Positions 17,283-26,566 are shown, counted from the first letter of the stretch. The stretch is 64,000 bases of DNA from an uncultured Clostridia bacterium (GCA_937896665.1 CALBNS010000065.1:1-64000), one strand, 5' to 3'. Made by a program: numbers and translations. The notes: generated from the sequence alone by a model not told the origin.

Positions 17283-18170
17283 ATGAAAAAGAAAAAAATA
17301 GTAGCATTTATGATCACAGCAATTATGGCAATAACAGCTATGACAGGTTGTGGAACAGCTAAGGAGAGTAAAGGTGGATTTGATTCTGCAAGTGAAATTT
17401 CAATTCTATCCAGAGAAGAGGGTTCAGGAACAAGAGGAGCTTTCGTAGAATTATTTGGAATTGAGCAGAAGAATGAAGCTGGAGAAAAAGTTGATTATAC
17501 AACAGAGGAAGCAAGCATTACAAAGAGTACATCAGTTATGATGTCATCAGTGGCAGGAAATGAATATGCCATTGGATATGTTTCACTCGGTTCTCTGAAT
17601 GACACGGTAAAGGCGTTAAAGGTAGATGGTGCAGAGGCAACGGAGGAAAATATCAAGGCAGGTACATACAAGGTATGCAGACCGTTTAACATTGCAACAA
17701 AAGGTGATGTAAGCCCGGTAGCTCAGGATTTTATTGATTTCATTCTAAGCACAGAAGGTCAGGCAGTTATTTCAGAGAATGGTTATATTTCTTTGGATGG
17801 TGCAAGTTCCTATCAGGGGAATAAACCGACAGGAGAAGTTATTGTGGCAGGTTCAAGTTCTATTACATCTGTAATGCAAAAATTAAAAGAAGCCTATAAA
17901 AAAGTAAATCCGGGTGCAGAAGTAAAAATTCAGGAAAGTGATTCTTCTACCGGAATGAAGGATACCATTTCAGGTTCTTGTGACATCGGTATGGCTTCCC
18001 GTGAATTAAAAGATTCCGAATTGGCAGAAGGACTGAAACCAACTGTAATTGCAACGGATGGGATCGCCGTAATTGTAAATCACGCAAATACAATAGAAGA
18101 TATTTCTAGTGAACAGGTAAGAGCGGTTTATATGGGCGAAGTGTTCACATGGGATGAAGTGATAAAATAA
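17283..18170 (+). CDS. pstS: Phosphate-binding lipoprotein PstS (circularly permuted)
   Basis: The extracellular phosphate receptor of the Pst ABC importer, 295 aa. A lipoprotein signal ends at MTAMTGCG (lipid-modified Cys about 23). The two halves are in reverse order compared with ordinary PstS. ISILSREEGSGTRGAF, normally in the C-terminal half, is at residues 38-53. GEVIVAGSSSITSVMQKL, normally the mature N-terminus, begins near 181, and the protein ends after VYMGEVFTWDEV, where ordinary PstS would cross to its second half. The phosphate-binding segments (SGTRG, AGSSSIT, DSSTG) are all present. It is followed by pstC after 15 bp. Confidence 0.93.
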   Translation: MKKKKIVAFMITAIMAITAMTGCGTAKESKGGFDSASEISILSREEGSGTRGAFVELFGIEQKNEAGEKVDYTTEEASITKSTSVMMSSVAGNEYAIGYVSLGSLNDTVKALKVDGAEATEENIKAGTYKVCRPFNIATKGDVSPVAQDFIDFILSTEGQAVISENGYISLDGASSYQGNKPTGEVIVAGSSSITSVMQKLKEAYKKVNPGAEVKIQESDSSTGMKDTISGSCDIGMASRELKDSELAEGLKPTVIATDGIAVIVNHANTIEDISSEQVRAVYMGEVFTWDEVIK

Positions 18171-18185
18171 TAGGGGAAATAACAG

Positions 18186-19076
18186 ATGAGAAAAGCATGG
18201 AATGAAAAGATCATGCAGGGAGTTTTCTTCACTGCCGCCTGTACTTCGGTATTGGCGGTAGCTCTCATTTGCATTTTCTTGTTTGCAAATGGTATCCCTG
18301 CAATGAGTAAGGTTGGATTTTTGAAATTTCTGACAGGAAAAGTCTGGAGACCGTCCAATAATATATATGGAATTCTTCCTATGATTGTCGGCAGTATTTA
18401 TGTAACGGCAGGTGCAATTCTGGTTGGGGTGCCAACAGGAATTCTTACGTCTGTTTTTATGGCAAAATATTGCCCCAAAAAAATATATCCGGTATTAAAA
18501 AGTGCAACGGAGCTGCTTGCAGGAATTCCGTCCGTTGTCTATGGATTTTTTGGGATTATTGTGCTGGTTCCGTTCATACGGGAAATATGTCGTACATTGC
18601 GAAATATGGGAATCATAAAGTCAGCCGGAGATGGCAACAGTATTCTGACAGCTTCTATTCTTTTGGGCATTATGATTCTTCCGACGATTATCGGAGTAAC
18701 AGAGTCGGCAATCAGGAGCGTACCGGAGCAGTATTATGAAGGGGCACTTGCACTCGGTGCGACACACGAGAGAAGCATTTTTGCAGTTGTACTTCCGGCA
18801 GCAAAATCAGGTGTAGTTGCAGGAATCGTACTTGGTATCGGACGAGCAATTGGAGAAACGATGGCAGTAATCATGGTTGCCGGAAATCAGGCGAGAATGC
18901 CCGAGACAATTGTGAAAGGAATTCGTACTCTGACGGGGAATATCGTAATTGAAATGGGATATGCAGAGGGACTTCATAGGGAAACACTTATTGCTACAGG
19001 TGTAGTATTGTTTGTATTTATTCTGCTGATTAATCTTTCGGTATCTTTATTGAACAGGAGGTCTGTACATGAATAG
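18186..19076 (+). CDS. pstC: Phosphate ABC transporter permease PstC
   Basis: One of two membrane subunits of the Pst importer, 296 aa, with six helices. The ABC-coupling EAA-like loop is EGALALGATHERSIFAVVLP (about 189-208). It overlaps pstA by 8 bp. Start is ATG 18186 after AGGGGAAATAAC. Confidence 0.95.
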   Translation: MRKAWNEKIMQGVFFTAACTSVLAVALICIFLFANGIPAMSKVGFLKFLTGKVWRPSNNIYGILPMIVGSIYVTAGAILVGVPTGILTSVFMAKYCPKKIYPVLKSATELLAGIPSVVYGFFGIIVLVPFIREICRTLRNMGIIKSAGDGNSILTASILLGIMILPTIIGVTESAIRSVPEQYYEGALALGATHERSIFAVVLPAAKSGVVAGIVLGIGRAIGETMAVIMVAGNQARMPETIVKGIRTLTGNIVIEMGYAEGLHRETLIATGVVLFVFILLINLSVSLLNRRSVHE

Positions 19077-19914
19077 GAGACAAAAAATCAGCTCAATTTT
19101 ATTAAAAGGACTGGTATTCTTGGCCACAATACTTACTTTCGTGGTTCTCCTGCTCTTAATTGCATATATTTTGATTAATGGAATACCACATCTTACACCG
19201 GATTTGTTTGCATGGGAGTATAACAGTGAAAATGTGTCAATGATGCCTGCATTCATTAATACCGTGGTTATTACATTGATGTCGCTTTTGATTGCGATGC
19301 CACTTGGAGTGTTTGCGGCGATTTTTCTTATTGAGTATGCAAAACGAGGAAATAAGTTTATCAATGTAATCCGTATTACAGCGGAAACACTCTCAGGTAT
19401 TCCGTCAATCGTGTATGGACTTTTTGGTGCATTATTCTTTGTGGAAACTCTGAGATGGGGATATTCACTGCTTGCTGGTGCATTTACATTAGCGATTATG
19501 ATTCTGCCACTGATTATGCGTACGACAGAGGAGGCTTTGAAGGCGGTTCCGGACAGTTTCCGGGAAGGCAGCTTTGGTCTGGGTGCCGGAAAACTAAGGA
19601 CGGTATTTCGTGTTGTATTACCTTCAGCAATACCGGGAATTTTAGCTGGTGTGATTCTGGCAGTCGGAAGAATTGTGGGCGAGACAGCAGCCTTGATTTA
19701 TACTGCCGGAAATTTTACGGAAATGCCTAAGTCGCTTATGGATCCGGGAAGAACGTTATCTGTACATATGTACAGCTTATCAAACGAAGCACTGTATATG
19801 GATCAGGCATATGCGACGGCAGTTGTACTGTTGGTTCTGGTAATTGGAATTAACTGGCTGTCAGGATTTGTGGCGAAGAAGTTTGCGAAAGGAAATGGAA
19901 ATGGGAAAAATTAA
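19069..19914 (+). CDS. pstA: Phosphate ABC transporter permease PstA
   Basis: The second membrane subunit, 281 aa with six helices. The coupling loop is EGSFGLGAGKLRTVFRVVLP (about 165-184). ATG 19069 is preceded by CAGGAGGTCTGTAC within the end of pstC. The C-terminus overlaps the start of pstB by 14 bp. Confidence 0.95.
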   Translation: MNRRQKISSILLKGLVFLATILTFVVLLLLIAYILINGIPHLTPDLFAWEYNSENVSMMPAFINTVVITLMSLLIAMPLGVFAAIFLIEYAKRGNKFINVIRITAETLSGIPSIVYGLFGALFFVETLRWGYSLLAGAFTLAIMILPLIMRTTEEALKAVPDSFREGSFGLGAGKLRTVFRVVLPSAIPGILAGVILAVGRIVGETAALIYTAGNFTEMPKSLMDPGRTLSVHMYSLSNEALYMDQAYATAVVLLVLVIGINWLSGFVAKKFAKGNGNGKN

Positions 19915-20650
19915 TATAGAAAATTTAAACTTATATTATGGTGATTTTCATGCACTGAAAAATGTAAATTTGGATATAGAAGCCAATAAAATTACCGCAT
20001 TTATTGGTCCAAGCGGCTGTGGAAAATCGACATTACTGAAATCAATTAATCGTATGAATGATTTGGTCGAGGGCTGCCGGATTGAGGGAGATATCCTTTT
20101 AGATGGGCAGAACGTCTATAAAAATATGGATGTGAATCTGCTGCGGAAACGGGTTGGTATGGTGTTTCAGAAACCGAACCCATTTCCGATGAGTATTTAT
20201 GATAACATTGCATTCGGACCACGTACACATGGAATCCGATCAAAAGCAAAACTGGATGATATCGTAGAAAAATCACTGAGAGATGCAGCAATCTGGGATG
20301 AATGCAAGGATCGTCTGAAAAAGAGTGCCCTTGGTATGTCAGGAGGACAGCAGCAGAGACTTTGTATTGCAAGGGCATTGGCTGTACAGCCGGAGGTACT
20401 TCTGATGGATGAACCGACTTCGGCGTTGGATCCGATTTCGACGTCAAAGATAGAAGACCTTGCGATGGAATTGAAAAAAGATTATACTATTGTTATGGTC
20501 ACACATAATATGCAGCAGGCAGTCCGTGTGTCAGACAATACCGCATTTTTCTTGTTGGGAGAAGTAATAGAGTACAATGAGACAGAAAGACTTTTCTCAA
20601 TTCCTGCAGATAAACGAACAGAAGATTATATTACAGGAAGGTTTGGATAA
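19901..20650 (+). CDS. pstB: Phosphate ABC transporter ATP-binding protein PstB
   Basis: The ATPase of the Pst importer, 249 aa. Walker A GPSGCGKST (about 33-41), Q-loop FQKPNPFP, signature MSGGQQQRLCIARAL (about 145-159), Walker B VLLMDEPTSALDP (about 165-177), and the H-loop MVTHNMQQA. I chose ATG 19901 (MGKINIENLNLYYGDF), the family's usual start, with AAAGGAAA upstream. Confidence 0.96.
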   Translation: MGKINIENLNLYYGDFHALKNVNLDIEANKITAFIGPSGCGKSTLLKSINRMNDLVEGCRIEGDILLDGQNVYKNMDVNLLRKRVGMVFQKPNPFPMSIYDNIAFGPRTHGIRSKAKLDDIVEKSLRDAAIWDECKDRLKKSALGMSGGQQQRLCIARALAVQPEVLLMDEPTSALDPISTSKIEDLAMELKKDYTIVMVTHNMQQAVRVSDNTAFFLLGEVIEYNETERLFSIPADKRTEDYITGRFG

Positions 20651-20651
20651 G

Positions 20652-21317
20652 ATGAGAAATAAGTTTGACATGCAGCTGGAGCAGTTGAGCGAACAGCTTA
20701 TTTATATGGGAAGCCTGTGTGAGAAGGCAATTGGAAATGCAACGAAAGCATTGCAAAGCGGCGATTTAGAGCTTGCTAAACGGGTCATTCGTGAAGACGA
20801 AGAAATCGACCAGAAGGAAAAAGATATTGAACGAATGTGCTTAAAGTTACTGTTGCAGCAACAACCGGTAGCAAGGGATTTACGGCAGATCTCAGCCGCA
20901 CTTAAGATGATTACTGATTTAGAGCGTATTGGAGATCAGGCGGCAGATATCGCAGAAATCATTATTTCAGCAGGAATACCGGAAGTTCAGGAAGAAAAGC
21001 TGATCAGCAAGATGGCAGAGTCAGTCTGTCGTATGATGCATGACAGTATTCTTGCATATGTTACGAAGGATTTGGAATTATCCCGCAAGGTAATGCTTGC
21101 AGATGATGATGTAGATGGCATGTTTGATCAGGTGAAACATAATCTTGCAAAAATCATTGCGAAAACCCATGATAATCTGGAAAATCAGGGAGAAAAAGCA
21201 ATTGATTTGATTATGATTAGTAAATATCTGGAGCGTGTCGGTGACCATACAACTAATATTGCAGAATGGGTAGAATTTTCAATTACAGGTGTACATAAAG
21301 GAATAAGCAATGTGTGA
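20652..21317 (+). CDS. phoU: Phosphate signalling regulator PhoU
   Basis: A 221-aa all-helical protein made of two three-helix bundles, with metal-binding motifs ERIGDQAADIAE (about 91-102) and ERVGDHTTNIAEW (about 195-207). It links Pst transport to PhoR-type kinase signalling. It begins 1 bp after pstB ends (ATG 20652, MRNKFDMQLEQL). Confidence 0.95.
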   Translation: MRNKFDMQLEQLSEQLIYMGSLCEKAIGNATKALQSGDLELAKRVIREDEEIDQKEKDIERMCLKLLLQQQPVARDLRQISAALKMITDLERIGDQAADIAEIIISAGIPEVQEEKLISKMAESVCRMMHDSILAYVTKDLELSRKVMLADDDVDGMFDQVKHNLAKIIAKTHDNLENQGEKAIDLIMISKYLERVGDHTTNIAEWVEFSITGVHKGISNV

Positions 21318-21374
21318 TGGATATGACGATATGTACCAGTAAGCGAGGATAGACTAAGATATGGAGGAAACAGC

Positions 21375-22052
21375 ATGATCTACTGTGTGGAAGATGACAG
21401 TAATATTCGCGATTTAGTGGTATATACACTGAATTCAACTGGAATGAAAGCAAAAGGATTTGAAGATGGAAGGAAATTTATGGAGGCGCTTTCTGAGGAA
21501 CTCCCGGAACTCGTTCTGTTGGATATTATGCTTCCCGGGGAAGATGGAATGAGTATTCTTAAAAGGTTAAAGTCCAATGCGAAAACGAGGGAAATCCCGG
21601 TGATTATGCTGACTGCCAAAAGTGCAGAATACGATAAAGTATTTGGGTTGGACGGGGGAGCTGACGATTATGTAACAAAGCCGTTTGGAATGATGGAACT
21701 TGTATCCCGCATTAAGGCTGTCCTTCGCAGAACGACAAAAGTGGGACAAGAACAATATATTTATGGTAATCTTACTCTGGATTTAAAGAAACATGAGGTT
21801 ACAGTAGATGGAAATCCTGTTATTCTGACTTTGAAAGAATTTGAACTGCTCAGGAGACTAATCCAGAATCCGAATATTGTACTTACGAGAGACTGTCTTT
21901 TGGAAGAAATCTGGGGTTATGATTTTGAAGTGGAGACCAGAACAGTTGATGTTCATGTAAGGACACTGAGACAGAAGCTAGGCAAGGCTGGCGAAATGAT
22001 TCAGACAGTAAGAGGTGTCGGATACCGATTGGGAGAGATAAATGAGAGCTAA
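21375..22052 (+). CDS. PhoP/PhoB-type response regulator
   Basis: A 225-aa OmpR-family transcription regulator. The receiver domain has the acidic pocket (EDD, about 6-8), phospho-acceptor D in LVLLDIMLPGEDG (about 50-53) and K in TKPFG; the winged helix (about 130-222) ends TVRGVGYRLGE. Its position after pst-phoU points to phosphate-starvation control, though no direct evidence of target sites exists beyond the weak repeats before pstS. GGAGGAAACAGC precedes ATG 21375; it overlaps the kinase gene by 11 bp. Confidence 0.9.
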   Translation: MIYCVEDDSNIRDLVVYTLNSTGMKAKGFEDGRKFMEALSEELPELVLLDIMLPGEDGMSILKRLKSNAKTREIPVIMLTAKSAEYDKVFGLDGGADDYVTKPFGMMELVSRIKAVLRRTTKVGQEQYIYGNLTLDLKKHEVTVDGNPVILTLKEFELLRRLIQNPNIVLTRDCLLEEIWGYDFEVETRTVDVHVRTLRQKLGKAGEMIQTVRGVGYRLGEINES

Positions 22053-23352
22053 GATACAAAGGAGTATGCTGCTTGTTGTATGCATTACGATGCTTGGAAC
22101 ATTTGGACTTGTTGTACTGACGAGTTACCTTCAGTCCCTAGAAAGCCTGAAAACAGGGATTGAGCAGGAAGCTTCGTATATTCAGAATGTGACAGAACTT
22201 TTCGGAAAGGATTATCTGAAGGAAATAGACCGGACGCAGGCTACAACCAGAATAACGGTGATAAAACCTTCAGGGGAGGTGCTTTATGATTCCCATGAAG
22301 ACGAGTATACATTTGAAAACCATGCGGCGCGGAAAGAAGTAAAAGAAGCCCTGGAATATGGAAGAGGTGAGGCACTCCGTACTTCATCCACAGTGGGAAA
22401 ACAGACATTCTACTATGCGGTTCACTTAAATGATGGAAATATTTTGCGTGTTTCCAAGACACTTGACAGCACTTTACCTACAATTCTGAAACTTCTGCCT
22501 TATATGATTGTGATTTTTGGAATTATGACTGTACTTGCATATTGCCTTGCAAAATGGCAGACAAAGCGGTTGATTGCACCGATTAATGCACTAGATTTGG
22601 AAAATCCCCTGGAGAACAGTATTTATGAGGAACTTACTCCACTTCTGGTCAGCATTGACCATCAAAATAAGGAAAAAGAAGAAGCCGCAAATATGCGGAA
22701 AGAATTCTCGGCCAATGTTTCTCACGAACTCAAGACACCACTTACTTCGATTTCAGGTTATGCAGAGATTATGAAAAGCGGTCTTGTGAAGACAGAGGAT
22801 ATGACAGTATTTTCTGAGCGAATTTATAATGAAGCAAGCCGTCTGATTGTATTAATTGAAGATATTATCCGATTATCGCGCTTAGATGAAAAGAGTGTGG
22901 AGTTTGAAAAAGAGCAGGTAGATTTGTTTGCGCTTGCACGAGAGATATGCAGCAGGCTTTCACCACAGGCAGAAAAGAAAAATGTGATGATAGAAATGAC
23001 AGGCGAAAGTGTTAAATATTTTGGTATAAAACAGATTTTAGACGAAATGATTTATAATATCTGTGAAAACGCGGTAAAATATAATAGAGACGGAGGAAGT
23101 ATCAAAGTCTGGGTCGGAACCACTCTTCAGGGTGCAAAAATCATCGTCGAAGATACGGGAATTGGGATTCCAAAAGAGGAGCAGGAACGAATTTTTGAAC
23201 GGTTCTACCGGGTGGATAAGAGTCATTCGAAAGAGACAGGCGGAACTGGACTTGGACTGTCTATTGTAAAGCATGGGGCAATTTTTCATCATGCGGAAAT
23301 CAAAGTGGAAAGTGAAGAGGGAAAAGGAACAAAAATCGAGGTACTGTTTTGA
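22042..23352 (+). CDS. PhoR-type sensor histidine kinase
   Basis: A 436-aa membrane kinase that should phosphorylate the preceding regulator. One helix at about 5-27, an extracytoplasmic sensor of about 125 residues, a second helix at about 150-172, then HisKA with the phospho-His in NVSHELKTPLTSISGYAEIM, and HATPase with DEMIYNICENAVKYN (N box), DTGIGIP (G1) and GGTGLGLSIV (G2). It is the last gene of the phosphate cluster. Confidence 0.92.
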   Translation: MRAKIQRSMLLVVCITMLGTFGLVVLTSYLQSLESLKTGIEQEASYIQNVTELFGKDYLKEIDRTQATTRITVIKPSGEVLYDSHEDEYTFENHAARKEVKEALEYGRGEALRTSSTVGKQTFYYAVHLNDGNILRVSKTLDSTLPTILKLLPYMIVIFGIMTVLAYCLAKWQTKRLIAPINALDLENPLENSIYEELTPLLVSIDHQNKEKEEAANMRKEFSANVSHELKTPLTSISGYAEIMKSGLVKTEDMTVFSERIYNEASRLIVLIEDIIRLSRLDEKSVEFEKEQVDLFALAREICSRLSPQAEKKNVMIEMTGESVKYFGIKQILDEMIYNICENAVKYNRDGGSIKVWVGTTLQGAKIIVEDTGIGIPKEEQERIFERFYRVDKSHSKETGGTGLGLSIVKHGAIFHHAEIKVESEEGKGTKIEVLF

Positions 23353-23367
23353 TGCAGTACCTCGTTT
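23337..23367 (+). terminator. Terminator after the sensor kinase
   Basis: CGAGGTACTG (23337-23346) and CAGTACCTCG (23355-23364) form a perfect 10-bp stem with an 8-nt loop, then TTT. It overlaps the kinase 3' end and touches the convergent rubredoxin gene. Confidence 0.7.
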
Positions 23368-23528
23368 CATTCCGTTTCCACAAATACATCTTTTCCTAGA
23401 AAACACACGGGGCAGACCCAATCATCAGGCAGGTTTTCAAAAGCAGTTCCCGGTGCAATCCCATTGTCTGGATCTCCAATTTCCGGATCATAGATGTAAC
23501 CACACGGTTCACAAATATATTTTTGCAT
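23367..23528 (-). CDS. Rubredoxin
   Basis: A 53-aa one-iron electron carrier. The minus-strand frame reads MQKYICEPCGYIYDP... with both iron-binding knuckles, CEPCGYIYDP (about 6-15) and CPVC (about 39-42), plus the canonical GTAFENLPDDW segment. Rubredoxins pass electrons to oxygen- or peroxide-reducing enzymes in anaerobes. GAAAGGAGCC on the minus strand lies just before the ATG. The second knuckle is CPVCF rather than the more common CPxCG. It is 100 bp downstream of the chromate-transporter pair on the same strand. Confidence 0.93.
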   Translation of the reverse strand: MQKYICEPCGYIYDPEIGDPDNGIAPGTAFENLPDDWVCPVCFLGKDVFVETE

Positions 23529-23630
23529 AGTTTAGGCTCCTTTCAAATCTATATGTGGTAAGTATTGACTGTTGAGCCTCAAAACATACAAGATTATCTG
23601 ATTCTATCTGAAATTTAACGGTTACTTTTA

Positions 23631-24230
23631 TTACATTGAAAATGCAATCCCAGCAACTGCAGACAGTGCGATAAATATAATTGGATGAAGATTTTTTGTT
23701 TTCTTTACTTTATTTGTTAATAGCCATAGTACAGCAGCCAGCCCCACACCCATCCAGTTAATAGCATCCAGACTAAAACCTTGTGCCATAGAGTCCGAAA
23801 AAATCAGATTAGATGCTATGACACTGATGCCTGCTGCCGCAATCAGTCCGGTAGAGGCAGGGCGTAAGCCGTAGAATGCATGATTCACATATTGATTGTC
23901 GCTGAAATTTTTCAGGAAGGCGGCAATAATCAGAATCACAATAATAGATGGAGCAATCAATCCTAAAGTGGCAATGATGCTGCCCAATACGGCACCAGCT
24001 GTGCCATATTGCTTCATTCCTGTAACAAATCCAACATAGGTTGCCATATTTACACCAATAGGTCCGGGAGTGGATTCACTCACGGCAATCATATTGGCCA
24101 GATCATTGTGAGTGAACCAGCCGGTTGCGTCAGACATTTGATATAAGAAAGGAATGGTTGCCATCCCACCGCCTATTGTGAAAAGTCCTGTTTTAAAATA
24201 TTCATAAAATAACTGCAAATACAACATCAT
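23631..24230 (-). CDS. Chromate transporter family protein, second of pair
   Basis: A 199-aa short-chain CHR membrane protein with about six helices. The family motif FTIGGGMATIPFLYQ lies near residue 16 and STPGPIGVNMATYVG near 55. Short CHR proteins work as pairs of antiparallel halves. CHR members export chromate or other anions in some bacteria, but most are uncharacterised. It overlaps the other half by 4 bp. The T-box upstream of the operon suggests a tryptophan-related substrate rather than chromate. Confidence 0.85.
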   Translation of the reverse strand: MMLYLQLFYEYFKTGLFTIGGGMATIPFLYQMSDATGWFTHNDLANMIAVSESTPGPIGVNMATYVGFVTGMKQYGTAGAVLGSIIATLGLIAPSIIVILIIAAFLKNFSDNQYVNHAFYGLRPASTGLIAAAGISVIASNLIFSDSMAQGFSLDAINWMGVGLAAVLWLLTNKVKKTKNLHPIIFIALSAVAGIAFSM

Positions 24231-24769
24231 TTTTTTCTGCCTCCTAAAGCATTTAAAATAATTCCTGCTACAGCAGAAAATACTACGAAGATTACAGGGC
24301 TAAAACCAGTGAAACAACTGCCTATAGTAACCAGTAAAAAAATACATAACGTAAAACCATCTATTACAGCTTTTTTGAATAATTTCGTCACAGCATTGAT
24401 AATCAATACACATACACAAATTCGAATGCCGCCAAAAGCGTGTTGAACCCATGCTATATGTGAGAATGATTCAATTACGCCTGCCAATAGAGAAATAATA
24501 ACAATGGAAGGAAAAGCGATACCTAAAGTAGCAATAATGCCGCCCAAAATACCTTTATTTTTCTGTCCTATAAATGTGGCAGTATTGACAGCAATAACAC
24601 CAGGTGTACACTGTCCTATGGCGAAATAATCCATGATTTCCTCTTCAGTAGCCCATTTTTTATTATCTACGACTTCGCGTTGGAGAATCGGCAGCATCGC
24701 ATATCCGCCGCCGAAGGTCATGACTCCAACTTTTGCGAAGGTAATAAACATGTCAAATAAAATATTCAT
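24227..24769 (-). CDS. Chromate transporter family protein, first of pair
   Basis: A 180-aa short-chain CHR protein with the motif MTFGGGYAMLPILQREVV near residue 18 and CTPGVIAVNTATFIG near 56. I chose the ATG at 24769 because TGGAGG lies directly upstream of it; an in-frame ATG at 24781 sits on the ribosome site. The gene begins 24 bp downstream of trpB on the same strand, so the three genes are probably one transcript. Confidence 0.85.
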   Translation of the reverse strand: MNILFDMFITFAKVGVMTFGGGYAMLPILQREVVDNKKWATEEEIMDYFAIGQCTPGVIAVNTATFIGQKNKGILGGIIATLGIAFPSIVIISLLAGVIESFSHIAWVQHAFGGIRICVCVLIINAVTKLFKKAVIDGFTLCIFLLVTIGSCFTGFSPVIFVVFSAVAGIILNALGGRKK

Positions 24770-24793
24770 TGTAACCTCCATAGTTCTTTTATT

Positions 24794-26164
24794 TTAGATT
24801 TTTGGCAGTTTGTTTCTATAAATCTGCAGCTCTTCATCGGTAGGGATGTAGTCTGACATCTGTCCGTCGTGGAATTTCTGGTAAGCCACCAAATCAAAGT
24901 AACCGGTACCTGTAAGCCCGAATACAATTGTTTTTTCCTCGCCGGTTTCTTTACATTTGAGAGCTTCATCGATTGCCACGCGGATTGCGTGTGAGCTTTC
25001 CGGTGCAGGAAGAATGCCTTCAATTCTTGCAAATTGTTCAGCAGCTTCAAATACGTCAGTCTGTGTCACGGATACGGCTTCCATAAGTCCGTCATCATAA
25101 AGCTGTGAGAGTACGGAACTCATACCATGATAGCGGAGACCGCCGGCGTGGTTGGCTGAAGGAATGAAATCACTGCCAAGAGTATACATTTTTGCAAGTG
25201 GACAAACCATACCTGTGTCGCAGAAATCATAAGCATATACACCACGGGTAAGGCTTGGGCAGGATGCGGGTTCCACAGCTATAAAGCGATAGTCTGCCTC
25301 ACCACGAAGCTTTTCACCCATGAACGGAGCAATAAGACCACCAAGGTTGGAACCACCGCCTGCACAGCCGATGATAATATCTGGTTTGATTCCATATTTG
25401 TCAAGGGCAGTTTTTGTTTCCAGACCAATGACTGACTGGTGCAGTAATACTTGATTCAATACACTGCCAAGAACGTAACGGTAGCCATCGTTCGTTACTG
25501 CTGTCTCTACTGCTTCGGAGATAGCACATCCAAGGCTTCCGGTCGTGTCAGGATGTTCAGCAAGGATTTTTCTTCCAACTTCTGTATTCATAGATGGTGA
25601 TGGCGTTACGCTTGCTCCATAGGTGCGCATAACTTCGCGTCGGAATGGTTTCTGCTCATAAGAACATTTTACCATATATACCTTGCAGTCTAAATCAAAA
25701 TAAGAGCAAGCCATGGAAAGAGCAGTGCCCCATTGTCCGGCTCCGGTCTCTGTAGTTACACCCTTTAATCCTTGTTTCTTTGCATAATAAGCCTGAGCAA
25801 TGGCTGAGTTTAATTTGTGACTGCCACTTGTGTTGTTTCCCTCAAATTTATAATAAATTTTGGCCGGCGTCTGCAATTTTTCTTCCAGACAGTAAGCACG
25901 AACCAGTGGGGAAGGGCGGTACATTTTATAAAAATTCCTGATTTCTTCTGGAATTTCAAAATAAGGTGCCTGATCGTCAAGTTCCTGTTTTACCAATTCA
26001 TCACAGAATACACCGGCTAGTTCATCGGCCTTCATAGGCTGAAGTGTTCCCGGGTTTAAGAGTGGTGCCGGTTTATTTTTCATATCGGCACGTAGATTAT
26101 ACCATGTCTTTGGCATCTCAGATTCTTCCAGATAGATTTTGTAAGGGATTTTTGTGTTTGTCAT
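24794..26164 (-). CDS. trpB: TrpB-like (TrpB2-type) tryptophan synthase beta subunit
   Basis: A PLP enzyme of 456 aa that would make tryptophan from indole and serine. The longer N-terminal extension and the sequence EGNNTSGSHKLNSA (PLP lysine about 115) fit the TrpB2 branch, which works without TrpA. The phosphate-binding GGGSNLGG is present near 245. ATG 26164 (MTNTKIPYKIYLEES) follows AAAGGAGACAAAAAT; an in-frame ATG at 26182 overlaps that site. No other trp gene is here. A Trp T-box in front strongly supports the tryptophan role. It may salvage indole. Confidence 0.92.
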   Translation of the reverse strand: MTNTKIPYKIYLEESEMPKTWYNLRADMKNKPAPLLNPGTLQPMKADELAGVFCDELVKQELDDQAPYFEIPEEIRNFYKMYRPSPLVRAYCLEEKLQTPAKIYYKFEGNNTSGSHKLNSAIAQAYYAKKQGLKGVTTETGAGQWGTALSMACSYFDLDCKVYMVKCSYEQKPFRREVMRTYGASVTPSPSMNTEVGRKILAEHPDTTGSLGCAISEAVETAVTNDGYRYVLGSVLNQVLLHQSVIGLETKTALDKYGIKPDIIIGCAGGGSNLGGLIAPFMGEKLRGEADYRFIAVEPASCPSLTRGVYAYDFCDTGMVCPLAKMYTLGSDFIPSANHAGGLRYHGMSSVLSQLYDDGLMEAVSVTQTDVFEAAEQFARIEGILPAPESSHAIRVAIDEALKCKETGEEKTIVFGLTGTGYFDLVAYQKFHDGQMSDYIPTDEELQIYRNKLPKI

Positions 26165-26221
26165 ATTTTTGTCTCCTTTCATTTCATGAGGGACAGATTT
26201 TCTTTTTATAAATATTTTTGC

Positions 26222-26530
26222 ATTAAAAAATCCTGCCCCAGATAGTCGCTATCTGCTGGGACAGGATAGAATTCAAATCCTGCGGTGCCACCCGGCTTGA
26301 CGTATCATTATAACACGCCCACTCTACGCATACTAACATATGCAGACTTTTGTTCACGGAGAGTCATGCTCCGTCTCACATACTCTAAAACCAATCTCTG
26401 AAAAAGGTTCTATTTCTGATTGCCCTCGGAAGTCCATTCGGTTTCATGTTTTTCGCTGTAATCACACCATCTACAGCTCTCTGGGGAAAAAGGGATGGAA
26501 CTTACTTACTCTTCCTCATCGGTTTTGTAC
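26222..26530 (-). promoter_or_regulatory. T-box riboswitch (tryptophan), leader of trpB
   Basis: On the minus strand the T-box GGGTGGCACCGCAGG is complementary to 26279-26293, followed by a terminator formed by 26226-26267 (16-bp arms around TCGC on the plus strand) with a run of T on the minus strand. Stem I carries the AGAGAG-type bulge and, on the minus strand, GAATGGACTTCC, whose TGG (plus coordinates 26434-26436) is the likely tryptophan specifier followed by A. This predicts induction when tRNA-Trp is uncharged. Confidence 0.92.
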
Positions 26531-26559
26531 ATTGTACTGCGACAATTCGATGCTGTCAA
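26531..26559 (-). promoter_or_regulatory. Promoter of the trpB T-box leader
   Basis: On the minus strand TTGACA (26559-26554) and TACAAT (26536-26531) are separated by exactly 17 bp, a near-consensus vegetative promoter just ahead of the leader. Confidence 0.8.
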
Positions 26560-26566
26560 GTACTAA

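Noticed and set aside
17283..18170. PstS as a truncated or mis-assembled gene
   Set aside because: Signal peptide, stop, ribosome site and all motifs are present; only the order of the halves differs, so permutation explains it better.
23631..24769. Chromate resistance operon
   Set aside because: The family name alone does not show chromate transport, and there is no other metal-resistance gene; the Trp T-box points elsewhere.
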